Shown: positions 44,429-53,258 of the stretch, in pieces
Numbering within the stretch: the stretch's first letter is position 1
How the letters are laid out: the number at the start of each line of letters is the position of its first letter
Assembly (NCBI RefSeq): GCF_029024925.1
Contig: NZ_CP118962.1
Span: forward strand, 1,086,001 to 1,150,000
Length of the DNA: 64,000 bases
Reading direction: 5' to 3'
From: Enterococcus faecalis
GTDB taxonomy: Bacteria > Bacillota > Bacilli > Lactobacillales > Enterococcaceae
Made by a program: the position numbers and the translations under genes
The notes under the pieces: generated by a model
Databases searched by the model: none
Told to the model about the DNA's origin: nothing
What the model saw: the letters and a program-made list of their open reading frames with translations, nothing else

Positions 44429-45886
44429 ATGTTAATGGCGCTGGATTTGAAAAGAACATATACGGCAATCTTGGATAATGCCTATCAAGTCAGTTATGAA
44501 AAAATAGAGAACAAAATTGGCAGTTTAGATTTTACCATGCCGCTAGATGATCCTAAAAATGAATTTATTGCAGAAATGCAATGGGTGGAACTGACCGACA
44601 ATGAGAATGAATATATTGGTTTATATCGCGTGATGCCAACCACAATTAAGAAAGATGCGAACAATAATCAAATTCACTACTCTGCCACAGAAGCACTATG
44701 TACCTTAGGCGATACTGTCCTTTTTGGTTGTCACGAAATTAAAAACAAAACAACGAAAGAGGCCATTCAATTTCTATTGAATAAACAAAAAACAAAGCAT
44801 TGGGTCCTAAAAAAATGTGATTTTTCAAGGAAATTAACCTATAAATGGGAGAATGAAAACGGGCTAGTCGAGCCTTTATTTAGCATCCCAGCCGATTTCG
44901 AAGAGGAATATCTTTGGCAATGGAATACAGAGGTCTATCCTTTTGAACTTTCATTAGTCAAACCGCCAACAGAACCAGTTGCGCGAATTCAAGAAGGTTA
45001 CAACATGCAAGGATTTGAAATAGAACGTAATCCCAAGATGCTAATCAATCGGATTTATCCATTAGGTTCAGGCGAAGGTGTTAACAAAGTCAATATTCGC
45101 TCGGTCAATCAAGGGGTTCCGTATTTAGAGAACAAGGCCGCAATTGACCGCTATGGTTTATTAGAGTCAATTTGGGTGGAACAGCGTTTTTCTGATCCCA
45201 AGGCATTAAAGGAAAATGCTTTGCGAATGTTAGAAGAATGGACCAAACCACAAGTTTCTTGGGTAGTGACTGCAGCTGATTTAATTAAATTAACAGATCA
45301 ACCTTTGGCAATCGATCGTTTGCGGTTGGGTACGGTTATCATGATTAATACGAATGAATTTGGGAGTGTCAACCTTCGTATCAAAAAAGAAAGTAAAAAA
45401 GATGTCTTTGGTGCCCCCCAAGACATTCAGCTAGAGTTGGGAAATCTGCAAGAAACAATTCATAGTACCATGACAGCTTTCAGTCGGAAACAAGAGATTA
45501 GCGAAACTTACGCACAAGGGGCGACGACACTTTTAAATCGTTCAATACAAGGAGAACTTAACAAGACACAGCCAGTGGAGCTAAATTTATACTTTGACGA
45601 GGACATTCTTTATGTAAACACCGCAGAATTAACGTTCAAGGCAACTGCTAAAGGACCTTCGCATTCTGTAACGAATATTGATTTGGTAGTGGATGGCAAA
45701 AAATTACCCCAACTATCATTGCAACAACAACGGCTAAACATTTTGAGTTATTTACGAAAAACAACAGATGGAAAAATCGAACGCGGCAATCACACGCTTC
45801 AATTTTTCTCTCATCAGCCACTATGGTTGGATGCTTCGGTCATCTGTCGTGTGTATATTCAATCCCAATTGGGTGGCCAGTTTTAA
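44429..45886 (+). CDS. Tail-associated protein (Tal/gp27-like, endopeptidase-tail family)
   Basis: A 485-residue protein in the Tal position. The N-terminal part (about 1-350) matches the phage gp27-like hub fold, with LDFTMPLDDPKNEFIAEMQWVEL near the start and MLINRIYPLGSGEGVNKVNIRS at about 208. The C-terminal part (about 385-485) is a beta domain ending LDASVICRVYIQSQLGG. No peptidase motif is evident, so it appears to be a structural hub. GGAGGGTGA precedes ATG 44429; ATG 44435 is also possible. Confidence 0.85.
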   Translation: MLMALDLKRTYTAILDNAYQVSYEKIENKIGSLDFTMPLDDPKNEFIAEMQWVELTDNENEYIGLYRVMPTTIKKDANNNQIHYSATEALCTLGDTVLFGCHEIKNKTTKEAIQFLLNKQKTKHWVLKKCDFSRKLTYKWENENGLVEPLFSIPADFEEEYLWQWNTEVYPFELSLVKPPTEPVARIQEGYNMQGFEIERNPKMLINRIYPLGSGEGVNKVNIRSVNQGVPYLENKAAIDRYGLLESIWVEQRFSDPKALKENALRMLEEWTKPQVSWVVTAADLIKLTDQPLAIDRLRLGTVIMINTNEFGSVNLRIKKESKKDVFGAPQDIQLELGNLQETIHSTMTAFSRKQEISETYAQGATTLLNRSIQGELNKTQPVELNLYFDEDILYVNTAELTFKATAKGPSHSVTNIDLVVDGKKLPQLSLQQQRLNILSYLRKTTDGKIERGNHTLQFFSHQPLWLDASVICRVYIQSQLGGQF

Positions 45887-45918
45887 TAAAATAATGAAAA
45901 CTAGAGGAGTGTGACGAA

Positions 45919-47688
45919 ATGTCAGTAGAACATATTGAAGAATTAGATACCCTGAATCAAGGTCGCCTTAAAATCAATGCAATCTTGGATCAGTCGAATG
46001 CATCAGCTGAGAAAGTAGATGCTTACCAAGTCCAGTTAACGAATGGAATTTCTGAAGCGAAAAACATCGCAGATGAAGCTGGCAAAGAAGCCGTACAAAT
46101 TGCCACCGATGCAGGCAATCAAGCAAATGAAACAGCCAACCAAGCGATGAACAATGCCAAAACAGCAATTACGATTGCAGGAAATGCAGTTTCAACGGCA
46201 AATAATAATAAACAAGAATTTGATACTTTGCGAAATGATTTCGATCAATTAGTAGCAGAAGCAGGTGATAGTAATCCAGAAATTGTCCAAGCACGCACAG
46301 ATACACAAGGCATCAAACAAGCTACCTTAGCGAATCGTCTTCAAATTGATTTGAATAACCGTATGACAAAAGCAGACGGTATTTCTTTATTGGCTAAGCC
46401 AACTACTGTCAAATTGAAGTTAGACTTTAACGGTAAAACGGCCGGCAATACAGCCACCAATGCAAACAGTTATTCCACTGATTTTACGGCTAAAATTCTT
46501 AAGAAGCCAACAGACGTTTGGGAGGAAGTTTCCCAAGCGGACTACAATAAAATGGCCAGCCGTGATGATGAGGGTGTGAAAACAGGTTCCACCCAAAGTG
46601 GTGTAATTCCACAACAGTTAGCGGCCTTCAATCTCGTTGAAGCCGCAAAAAAATTAATTCCACAAATGTTTGAAACATTCACAACTGACGAGGCGGTGGC
46701 ATTTATTCGCCAGAACGTTCAATTTTTTACGATTAATCAACGTGTGAAAGCCGCTGCGCCGAATAATCAAACGATTAAAATCGCTGCGTATTTACCAACT
46801 ACGGATAATTGGGTAACTCAAATCCAAGAATCAGCAAAAGAGTTCGGCGATTTTTCAATTCAAATCAATGATCAGAATTTTATCACAGATGAAGGTTTCA
46901 TTTATTTAATGAGCTATACAGATTCATCGAATGGGGTAACGCCAGCTAGCTTAGAAGTTGATTACATGGGGCTTCATATTGGTCTGTCTGTTGATGCCCA
47001 AGCGGTTTTAGCGAAGAGTGGTTTTGTTCAAGCGGAGCAACTCAATACCCATGTGGAAAATCAGGATAATCCGCACCAAGTAACCGCTGAACAAGTGGGG
47101 CTAGGCAATGTAGAAAATTATGGCTTCGCATCAGACAGCGAAGCAGTCGCGGGAACTTTAACGAGTAAATATATGCACCCGAAAAACGTTGCGGAAGCGA
47201 TTAAAGGTCAAGCTGTGACACAAACAGGTGATCAAGAGATTGCTGGGGTGAAGAATTTTGTAACTATGCCAACCGTCAATGGTTTGCCTTTGGAATCCTC
47301 TAGAATGGCCATTTATGAAGCTAGTGGAGTCGGTGAAGTCGAGGCAAAATATCAGGCGGCCTTTAATAAGGATAATATGAAATTTGTATTAATTAGGGTG
47401 GGAAATCGTGTCGATGCATTTGTAAGATGTAATTTGAGTGATCCAACGAAATTGAATACCCACATGCCTAAAATATTTAATATACCAACTGGGTACAAAA
47501 TGTCCTCAAAAATAAGTGCTAGTGTCTGGAATATTCCGCTGTCAGTTGCACCTGCCGCTTTTCCGTATCCTAATTGTAATGCACTATATGAAATCGGGAA
47601 TCAAGGGATAATTTTTGCCTCAAGCAGAGCTGGAAATATTTACCTACAAGGAAGTTGGTACACGGACGATCCGTTTCCGACAAAATAA
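45919..47688 (+). CDS. Baseplate/receptor-binding protein (BppU-like)
   Basis: A 589-residue protein. A coiled-coil-rich start (about 1-130, with Ala/Asn heptads) leads to a domain like the N terminus of TP901-1 BppU (about 150-370). Next is the fibre motif NPHQVTAEQVGLGNVENY (about 382-399), which is common where trimeric tail fibres join a receptor-binding head. The last 130 residues form a compact unique head, likely the part that recognises the target cell surface. AGAGGAGTG precedes the ATG. In a tailocin this gene would set the killing range. Confidence 0.85.
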   Translation: MSVEHIEELDTLNQGRLKINAILDQSNASAEKVDAYQVQLTNGISEAKNIADEAGKEAVQIATDAGNQANETANQAMNNAKTAITIAGNAVSTANNNKQEFDTLRNDFDQLVAEAGDSNPEIVQARTDTQGIKQATLANRLQIDLNNRMTKADGISLLAKPTTVKLKLDFNGKTAGNTATNANSYSTDFTAKILKKPTDVWEEVSQADYNKMASRDDEGVKTGSTQSGVIPQQLAAFNLVEAAKKLIPQMFETFTTDEAVAFIRQNVQFFTINQRVKAAAPNNQTIKIAAYLPTTDNWVTQIQESAKEFGDFSIQINDQNFITDEGFIYLMSYTDSSNGVTPASLEVDYMGLHIGLSVDAQAVLAKSGFVQAEQLNTHVENQDNPHQVTAEQVGLGNVENYGFASDSEAVAGTLTSKYMHPKNVAEAIKGQAVTQTGDQEIAGVKNFVTMPTVNGLPLESSRMAIYEASGVGEVEAKYQAAFNKDNMKFVLIRVGNRVDAFVRCNLSDPTKLNTHMPKIFNIPTGYKMSSKISASVWNIPLSVAPAAFPYPNCNALYEIGNQGIIFASSRAGNIYLQGSWYTDDPFPTK

Positions 47689-47711
47689 CAAGCTAGTTTA
47701 GGAGACTTTTT

Positions 47712-48107
47712 ATGGAACGTTATCTCAACACAATAACAATGCTTTTAAGCATTTTCGGTGGGATTGTCGTACGTTTATTAGGTGGATTAGATCAATTGTT
47801 GGATGTCTTCCTCTTTTTAATTATTGTCGATTTCATCACAGGTTGGATTAAGGCAATCGCCACAAAAGAATTGTCCAGTCGGATTGGTATGCTCGGAATT
47901 GCGAAAAAAGTGACGATGTTATTTGTGGTTGCCGTAGCGGTTCGTGTTGAAAAAGTTGTGGGGAACAATTTGCCAATTCGGGAAATGGTTCTGATTTTTT
48001 ACATTGCGAACGAAGGACTTTCTTTTTTTGAAAACATTGCGACCTTTATTCCTATGCCGAAAAAGTTAAAAGAGTTATTTATTCAGTTAAAAAATAAAGA
48101 TGATTAA
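47712..48107 (+). CDS. Phage holin, toxin-secretion/phage-lysis (holin 4) family
   Basis: A 131-residue membrane protein of the Cph1/phi-29-related holin family: FLIIVDFITGWIKAIATKELSS and LGIAKKVTMLFVVAVAVRVEKVVG are the signature. About three membrane segments are present. It opens the membrane to release the particles with the adjacent amidase. TAGGAGAC lies before the ATG. A structured spacer of 145 bp with GGTCGGGACA/TGTCCCGCC arms separates it from the amidase gene. Confidence 0.92.
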   Translation: MERYLNTITMLLSIFGGIVVRLLGGLDQLLDVFLFLIIVDFITGWIKAIATKELSSRIGMLGIAKKVTMLFVVAVAVRVEKVVGNNLPIREMVLIFYIANEGLSFFENIATFIPMPKKLKELFIQLKNKDD

Positions 48108-48252
48108 GTAGAAGTGGTCGGGACAAACGTAGAACTTTCGGCTGATTGCCGAAGAAATTACTTCTGTCCCGCCATTTATCTGCGGGTTTAAGCCGTGGAA
48201 GGGAATTTGTTTTGACTTTCTTTTCATGGCTTTTTTAAGAAAGGAGCATGCT

Positions 48253-49350
48253 ATGTTTAAAAAATTAATGATTCAACTTGCTTTAGTAATTGGCTTAAGT
48301 TTAACGATTCCGATGACGGCTTGCGCTTACACCATCGAAGCGGATCCAATCAACTTTACTTATTTTCCCGGCTCTGCAACCAATGAATTAATTGTTTTAC
48401 ATGAATCAGGAAACGAGCGGAACCTAGGACCACACAGTTTAGACAATGAAGTGGCCTATATGAAACGAAATTGGTCAAATGCTTATGTCTCATATTTTGT
48501 CGGATCTGGTGGACGAGTGAAACAATTAGCTCCTGCTGGCCAAATTCAATATGGCGCAGGTTCTTTAGCTAATCAAAAAGCCTATGCGCAAATCGAATTG
48601 GCTCGAACGAATAATGCGACGACATTTAAAAAAGATTATGCTGCCTATGTTAATTTGGCCCGTGATTTGGCTCAGAACATTGGTGCTGATTTTTCGCTGG
48701 ACGATGGAACAGGTTATGGAATAGTCACTCATGATTGGATTACAAAAAATTGGTGGGGAGATCATACAGATCCTTATGGTTATTTAGCGCGTTGGGGGAT
48801 TAGTAAAGCGCAGTTGGCACAAGATTTACAAACGGGCGTTTCTGAAACAGGTGAGACTGTCATTATTCAGCCAGGTAAACCTAATGCGCCAAAATATCAA
48901 GTAGGACAAGCAATTCGTTTCACTTCAATCTATCCAACACCAGATGCTTTAATCAATGAACATCTATCAGCAGAGGCACTTTGGACACAAGTAGGAACAA
49001 TTACAGCGAAATTACCCGACCGACAAAACCTTTACCGTATTGAAAATAGCGGACATTTGTTAGGCTATGTGAACGACGGCGACATTGCTGAACTTTGGCG
49101 CCCGCAAACGAAGAAATCATTTCTAATTGGTGTGGACGAAGGCATTGTTTTAAGAGCGGGCCAACCTAGTCTGTCAGCACCCATTTATGGTATTTGGCCT
49201 AAAAATACTCGCTTTTATTACGATGCGTTTTATATTGCAGATGGGTATGTTTTTATTGGTGGGACAGATACGTCAGGCGCGAGAATTTATTTGCCAATCG
49301 GACCAAACGATGGCAACGCACAGAATACATGGGGATCATTTACTAGCTAA
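48253..49350 (+). CDS. Secreted N-acetylmuramoyl-L-alanine amidase (endolysin)
   Basis: A 365-residue endolysin. A Sec-type signal peptide (about 1-28, FKKLMIQLALVIGLSLTIPM, with ACA before the cleavage) is unusual for an endolysin paired with a holin. The amidase_2 domain (about 33-190) shows ELIVLHESGNERN and THDWITKNWWGDHTDP, with zinc His residues. Two SH3-like wall-binding segments follow (about 205-285 and 290-365). AAGGAG sits seven bases before ATG 48253, which excludes the longer in-frame start. A terminator follows and ends the element. Confidence 0.92.
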   Translation: MFKKLMIQLALVIGLSLTIPMTACAYTIEADPINFTYFPGSATNELIVLHESGNERNLGPHSLDNEVAYMKRNWSNAYVSYFVGSGGRVKQLAPAGQIQYGAGSLANQKAYAQIELARTNNATTFKKDYAAYVNLARDLAQNIGADFSLDDGTGYGIVTHDWITKNWWGDHTDPYGYLARWGISKAQLAQDLQTGVSETGETVIIQPGKPNAPKYQVGQAIRFTSIYPTPDALINEHLSAEALWTQVGTITAKLPDRQNLYRIENSGHLLGYVNDGDIAELWRPQTKKSFLIGVDEGIVLRAGQPSLSAPIYGIWPKNTRFYYDAFYIADGYVFIGGTDTSGARIYLPIGPNDGNAQNTWGSFTS

Positions 49351-49396
49351 AAAAAGCCACAAACTCTGCTTTTATCAGAGTTTGTGGCTTTTTTTG
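49351..49396 (+). terminator. Terminator at the right end of the phage element
   Basis: GCCACAAACTCTG and CAGAGTTTGTGGC flank CTTTTAT, with A and T runs outside the stem. Confidence 0.92.
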
Positions 49397-49458
49397 CATT
49401 TAGCAGAGATTTTGCCAAAGGGAATAAGCAACGGAGACTGCGAAGCTAGGTACTTTTA

Positions 49459-49467
49459 TGCTATAAT
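49459..49467 (+). promoter_or_regulatory. Extended -10 promoter of truB-ribF
   Basis: TGCTATAAT, a consensus -10 with the TGn extension; no good -35 is present. It is 37 bases upstream of truB. Confidence 0.6.
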
Positions 49468-49503
49468 GACAAAGTTAGTATTATCGGAACTGGAGGAACT
49501 ATA

Positions 49504-50424
49504 ATGGACGGCATTTTACCGTTATGGAAAGAACGTGGCATGACAAGTCATGACTGCGTATTTAAATTGAGAAAAATTTTACATACCAAAAAAATTGGTC
49601 ATGGTGGTACGCTAGATCCAGATGTCGAAGGGGTCTTACCCATCTGCGTTGGCAAAGGAACGAAAGTGATCGAATACATGGTAGATTCTGGCAAAACCTA
49701 TGAAGGTGAAATTACACTTGGATTTGCTACGACAACCGAAGATGTTAGTGGCGAGATTGTTGAAAAAAAACCAGTTACAGCACCTTTGTCAACTGAACAA
49801 ATTGATCAAGCAATGGCCGAAATGACAGGTGAAATCACACAAATCCCACCGATGTTTTCTGCGGTGAAAGTCAATGGTAAACGTTTATATGAATATGCCC
49901 GGAACGGGGAAGAAGTTGAACGGCCCCAACGAAAAGCTATGATTTATTCATTTGAACGTACTAGTGAACCAATTTTTAATGAATCTGCTCAAACACAAAG
50001 TTGGCGGTTTAAAGTGGTCTGTGGCAAAGGAACCTATGTGCGGACACTATCCGTGGATACTGGCAAAAAATTAGGCTATCCTGCCCATATGTCGGATTTA
50101 ACGAGAACGGCAAGTGGCGGTTTGCAAGCTGCGCAATGCTTAACGTTAGAAGAAGTAGCCAAACAAATGGCTGCTGAAACAATCGATCAATGCCTGTTGC
50201 CCATTGAGACAGCAGTAGAACAATTCCCACGAATTGATTTATCAGATGAATTGTATCAAAAAGTAAAAAATGGCATGCGTTTGCACAAAAAAGAATTAGG
50301 AATAAAGGCAATGCCAGAATCCTTAGTTGCCTTATTTTACCAAAATCAAGTGGTTAGTTTATACATGCCACACCCAACGCATGATAAATTATTGAAACCA
50401 AGTAAAGTTCTACGGAACAATTAA
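49504..50424 (+). CDS. truB: tRNA pseudouridine(55) synthase TruB
   Basis: A 306-residue enzyme that makes the T-loop pseudouridine-55. GHGGTLDPDVEGVLPI holds the catalytic Asp (about 39). KTYEGEITLGFATTTEDVSGEI and IPPMFSAVKVNGKRLYEYAR follow as usual. The C-terminal region replaces a full PUA domain. TGGAGG precedes the ATG. In many Firmicutes truB-ribF directly follows rbfA; here the phage element separates them. Confidence 0.95.
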   Translation: MDGILPLWKERGMTSHDCVFKLRKILHTKKIGHGGTLDPDVEGVLPICVGKGTKVIEYMVDSGKTYEGEITLGFATTTEDVSGEIVEKKPVTAPLSTEQIDQAMAEMTGEITQIPPMFSAVKVNGKRLYEYARNGEEVERPQRKAMIYSFERTSEPIFNESAQTQSWRFKVVCGKGTYVRTLSVDTGKKLGYPAHMSDLTRTASGGLQAAQCLTLEEVAKQMAAETIDQCLLPIETAVEQFPRIDLSDELYQKVKNGMRLHKKELGIKAMPESLVALFYQNQVVSLYMPHPTHDKLLKPSKVLRNN

Positions 50425-50449
50425 ATAAAAAAGAAGGAAGTTTTTGCAC

Positions 50450-51400
50450 ATGCAAGTTATTCAACTACATCATCCCTATGAACCCAATCAAATTCCTAAT
50501 GAAGAAGTCGTGATGGTCCTAGGCTTTTTTGACGGTGTCCACAAAGGCCACCAAAAAGTAATTGAAACAGGCAAAAAGATTGCTGAGGAAAAAGGCTTGA
50601 AGTTAGCTGTGATGACCTTCAACCAACACCCATCAATCGTTTTTCAAAAAGTTTTACCAGAAAATATGAAATATTTAACTAGCTTGGAACAAAAAGAACG
50701 CCTAATGGCCAACTTGGGCGTTAATATTTTATATATTGTCGAATTTACTTCAGCGTTTGCTCAATTAAAACCGCAAGATTTTGTCGATCAGTATATCGTT
50801 AATTTAAATAGTGCAGTGGCAGTCTCTGGGTTTGATTATACGTATGGTCCTAAAGAAATCGCTGGAGTCAAACAGTTACCAACTTATGCGCAAGGCCGTT
50901 TTGAAGTAGTGACAGTACCAAAAGAAGAAATGACTGGTGCCAAAATTAGCTCAACAAGAATTCGCGAAAAAATGGAAGCCGGCGAAATGGAGGAGGTCAC
51001 GGAGTTGTTAGGATATATTTATGAAACAGAAGGAACAGTTGTCCATGGCGATGCTCGTGGCCGTTTATTGGGTTTCCCGACCGCTAATGTCAAAGTGAAA
51101 AGCACCGTGCGCTTACCAAGAATTGGCGTCTATGCTGTGCAAATCGAAGTTGGTGGCAAATGGTATGTCGGCATGGGCTCAATTGGTCATAATGACACCT
51201 TTGGAGAAGGACGCGATTTAACCGTGGAAGTCTATATTTTGGACTTCCATCAAGACATCTATGGCGAACAAGTGGTGGTTCGTTGGAATCATTACTTACG
51301 TGACCAAGTGAAATTCAATGGGGCTGAAGCCTTGATCGACCAATTAAAACAAGATGAACGAGATACGGCTGACTATTTCCAACAATCTGAGGACAAATAA
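50450..51400 (+). CDS. ribF: Bifunctional riboflavin kinase/FAD synthetase
   Basis: About 316 residues. The N-terminal FMN adenylyltransferase domain has VLGFFDGVHKGHQKVI and ISSTRIREKMEAGE. The C-terminal riboflavin kinase domain has GDARGRLLGFPTANVKV and the VEVYILDFHQDIYG block. It makes FMN and FAD. AAGGAAG fits ATG 50450. It follows truB by 25 bp, and its stop overlaps the next start (TAATG). Confidence 0.95.
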   Translation: MQVIQLHHPYEPNQIPNEEVVMVLGFFDGVHKGHQKVIETGKKIAEEKGLKLAVMTFNQHPSIVFQKVLPENMKYLTSLEQKERLMANLGVNILYIVEFTSAFAQLKPQDFVDQYIVNLNSAVAVSGFDYTYGPKEIAGVKQLPTYAQGRFEVVTVPKEEMTGAKISSTRIREKMEAGEMEEVTELLGYIYETEGTVVHGDARGRLLGFPTANVKVKSTVRLPRIGVYAVQIEVGGKWYVGMGSIGHNDTFGEGRDLTVEVYILDFHQDIYGEQVVVRWNHYLRDQVKFNGAEALIDQLKQDERDTADYFQQSEDK

Positions 51401-51996
51401 TGAAGATTCGTCAAGAAAAACCTGCAGAGTATCAAGCTGTAGAGCGTTTAACGTATCAAGCGTTCAAGGAATTAAACTTGATCGAAAACTGGCGTCCCAC
51501 AGAGCATTTTATCGTGCATTTATTAAGAGAAAGTGCCGACTTTATTCCGGAGTTGTCCTTAGTTTCAGAAACTGATCAAGGAAAATTAACGGGTCATATT
51601 ATGTCTTCAGAAGCCAAACTACGATTACCTGATCATACAGAAAAGGCTGTTTTGACCGTTGGGCCGCTAAGTGTCCATCCAGAAGCACAGAACACGGGCG
51701 TAGGCTCAGCGTTAATTAAGCATTCTGTTCAGAAGGCCAAAGAATTAGGCATCGGCGGATTGATTATCCTGGGCCATCCAACTTACTATACGAAGTTCGG
51801 TTTTGTTCCAGCGACTACTTTTCAGATTACGTTACCGGAAAAAGAAACATCAGAAGCATTATTGGCTTTGGAATTACTGCCAGGTTATTTTGGCGCAAGT
51901 GGTGGGGAGTGGCATTTTTCAACATGCTTTGCTTATCCAGAAACACACCTTGTAGAATTAGAAGCCTTTGAAGCAGACCTCGGAATAAATGAATAA
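51400..51996 (+). CDS. GNAT-family N-acetyltransferase
   Basis: A 198-residue acetyltransferase. Motif A, VGPLSVHPEAQNTGVGSALI (Q/R-x-x-G-x-G/A), binds acetyl-CoA, and GHPTYYTKFGF is typical of the YjbC-like subgroup that acts on small molecules or protein N termini. The substrate is unknown. The 1-base overlap with ribF implies coupled translation. A terminator follows. Confidence 0.9.
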   Translation: MKIRQEKPAEYQAVERLTYQAFKELNLIENWRPTEHFIVHLLRESADFIPELSLVSETDQGKLTGHIMSSEAKLRLPDHTEKAVLTVGPLSVHPEAQNTGVGSALIKHSVQKAKELGIGGLIILGHPTYYTKFGFVPATTFQITLPEKETSEALLALELLPGYFGASGGEWHFSTCFAYPETHLVELEAFEADLGINE

Positions 51997-52004
51997 AGAA
52001 TAAT

Positions 52005-52052
52005 AAGACGCGACAACTACTAGTTAAGTACTGATGGTTGTCGCGTCTTTAC
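52005..52052 (+). terminator. Terminator of truB-ribF operon
   Basis: AAGACGCGACAAC and GTTGTCGCGTCTT flank a 19-nt loop. Confidence 0.9.
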
Positions 52053-52072
52053 TACTTTTTATTACAAAGTAG

Positions 52073-52101
52073 TTGACAGAATCGGTACTCAGTATTATTA
52101 T
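52073..52101 (+). promoter_or_regulatory. Promoter of the PadR operon
   Basis: Consensus -35 TTGACA (52073-52078), a 17-bp spacer and -10 TATTAT (52096-52101). Confidence 0.85.
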
Positions 52102-52118
52102 GTAGTGATACATAGTAC
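52085..52118. promoter_or_regulatory. Candidate PadR operator
   Basis: Arms GTACTCAGTAT (52085-52095) and ATACATAGTAC (52108-52118) form an imperfect inverted repeat that encloses the -10 box. PadR regulators often repress their own operon through such ATAC/GTAT-type sites. Confidence 0.6.
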
Positions 52119-52145
52119 TAAAGAGTAGTTTAGGGAGGGAAAGCA

Positions 52146-52469
52146 GTGAAGCAGACAGAGTTGCTAAAAGGCATTTTAGAAGGTTTAGTTTTAGCCATCA
52201 TCCAAAGGAAAGAAACATATGGTTATGAAATTACAAAAATTTTAAATGACCAAGGGTTTACTGAAATTGTTGAAGGAACCGTTTATACGATTTTACTGCG
52301 TTTAGAAAAAAATCAATGGGTTATAGCTGAAAAAAAGCCTTCAGAAAAAGGGCCAATGCGGAAGTTCTATCGCTTAACCTCATCAGGAGAAGCAGAACTC
52401 GCTGATTTTTGGCAGCGGTGGACGTTGCTTTCAAAACAAGTAAACAAGATGAAAAAAATGGAGGGATAG
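52146..52469 (+). CDS. PadR-family transcriptional regulator
   Basis: A 107-residue winged-helix repressor. ELLKGILEGLVLAIIQRKETYGYEI starts the domain, and EGTVYTILLRLEKNQWV is the recognition helix region with the typical wing at PMRKFYRLT. The start is GTG 52146 after AGGGAGGG. It is the first gene of a three-gene operon with DUF1048 and DUF2087 proteins; PadR-DUF1048 pairs are common in Firmicutes. Confidence 0.92.
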   Translation: MKQTELLKGILEGLVLAIIQRKETYGYEITKILNDQGFTEIVEGTVYTILLRLEKNQWVIAEKKPSEKGPMRKFYRLTSSGEAELADFWQRWTLLSKQVNKMKKMEG

Positions 52470-52472
52470 AGC

Positions 52473-52814
52473 ATGTCAAATTTTAAAGCGTTGATCAAAA
52501 AAGTTGTTGGGGATAAAAAAGAGTACAAAGAATATAAACGACGGATTGCAGCATTACCAGCAGAGTATCGACAAGTATTTCAAGAAATTGAAAAATATGC
52601 ATGGCATTTTTCAGATCATAGCGGAGCCAATATGTTCAATGCGTTGACTGATTTACTTGATTTGTTTGAAGAAGGAGCTGCTAACGGAACACCTATCAAA
52701 AATATTACGGGAGAAAAAGTAGGCGATTTTGCTGAAACAATTGTCAATGAAGTCGCTGGCAAATGGACTGATAAACAGAAAGAAAAACTGAATCATCAAT
52801 TTTCTAAACAATAG
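52473..52814 (+). CDS. DUF1048 protein
   Basis: A 113-residue helical protein of the DUF1048 family (KALIKKVVGDKKEYKEYKRRI...LPAEYRQVFQEIEKYAW...LLDLFEEGAANG...VGDFAETIVNE). The fold is known but the function is not. It starts three bases after the padR stop, with GGAGG inside the end of padR, so translation is coupled. Confidence 0.9.
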   Translation: MSNFKALIKKVVGDKKEYKEYKRRIAALPAEYRQVFQEIEKYAWHFSDHSGANMFNALTDLLDLFEEGAANGTPIKNITGEKVGDFAETIVNEVAGKWTDKQKEKLNHQFSKQ

Positions 52815-52839
52815 TCAAAACAAAAAAAGGAGAATAAAC

Positions 52840-53100
52840 ATGGTTGAAAATTTTTTTAAAGAAGGAAAGTTGCTGGTTATTCCCAAGAAAAATGCGAAAA
52901 AAGTCCAAGTGTTTCAACGTGTGGCCAACCAATTTGAATTTGGGAAAGAATATACGGAAAAAGAAGTCAATCAGCGACTTAGAGAAATCTATGAAGATTA
53001 TGCACTTTTGAGACGGTATTTAGTAGATTATCAGTATTTAGAAAGAGATAAGTTTGGAAAAATTTATCAGAAATGTGAGCAACACACAAAAATTATATAA
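52840..53100 (+). CDS. DUF2087 protein
   Basis: An 86-residue winged-helix-like protein of the DUF2087 family: LLVIPKKNAKKVQVFQRVANQFEFGKEYTEKEVNQRLREIYEDYALLRRYLVDYQYLER is the full family core. It is often fused to regulators or acts alone, and the role is not known. AAAAGGAG precedes the ATG. It is the last gene of the PadR operon. Confidence 0.88.
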   Translation: MVENFFKEGKLLVIPKKNAKKVQVFQRVANQFEFGKEYTEKEVNQRLREIYEDYALLRRYLVDYQYLERDKFGKIYQKCEQHTKII

Positions 53101-53112
53101 ATGGCTTTTTTT

Positions 53113-53160
53113 AAAAGTAGCGAAACTAGGTGAAATGAACCAAGTCTAGCTACTTTTTGT
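53113..53160 (+). terminator. Terminator of the PadR operon
   Basis: AAAAGTAGC and GCTACTTTTT with an inner AACTAGG/CCAAGT pairing. Confidence 0.7.
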
Positions 53161-53258
53161 TATGTAAGCTTAGTAATAGTTCTATAAAAAACTCTCTATT
53201 TGTTTTCTAACTCAGACTGGTAAAATTGATTTAATTAGAAAAAGATAGAGGTGAGAGA

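Larger units (their letters stand above)
34723..49350. mobile_element. Tail-only prophage element (tailocin-like)
   Basis: An element of about 14.6 kb between rbfA and truB. It holds a lysogeny-type control module, a DnaD/DnaC replication module, an ArpU-type regulator, a full siphophage tail module in canonical order, a holin and an amidase. Integrase, excisionase, terminase, portal, scaffold, capsid and head-tail connector genes are absent, and no flanking att-like repeat was found by eye. All tail and lysis genes point the same way. In E. faecalis a prophage of this kind (pp2 of V583) is, as I recall, present in essentially all strains and not seen to excise. That fits a domesticated element. 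Confidence 0.85.

Noticed and set aside
34660-49460. Attachment-site direct repeats and an integrase for the phage element
   Set aside because: I compared both borders by eye and found no convincing repeat of 12 bp or more and no recombinase gene; the element appears not to be mobile by itself.
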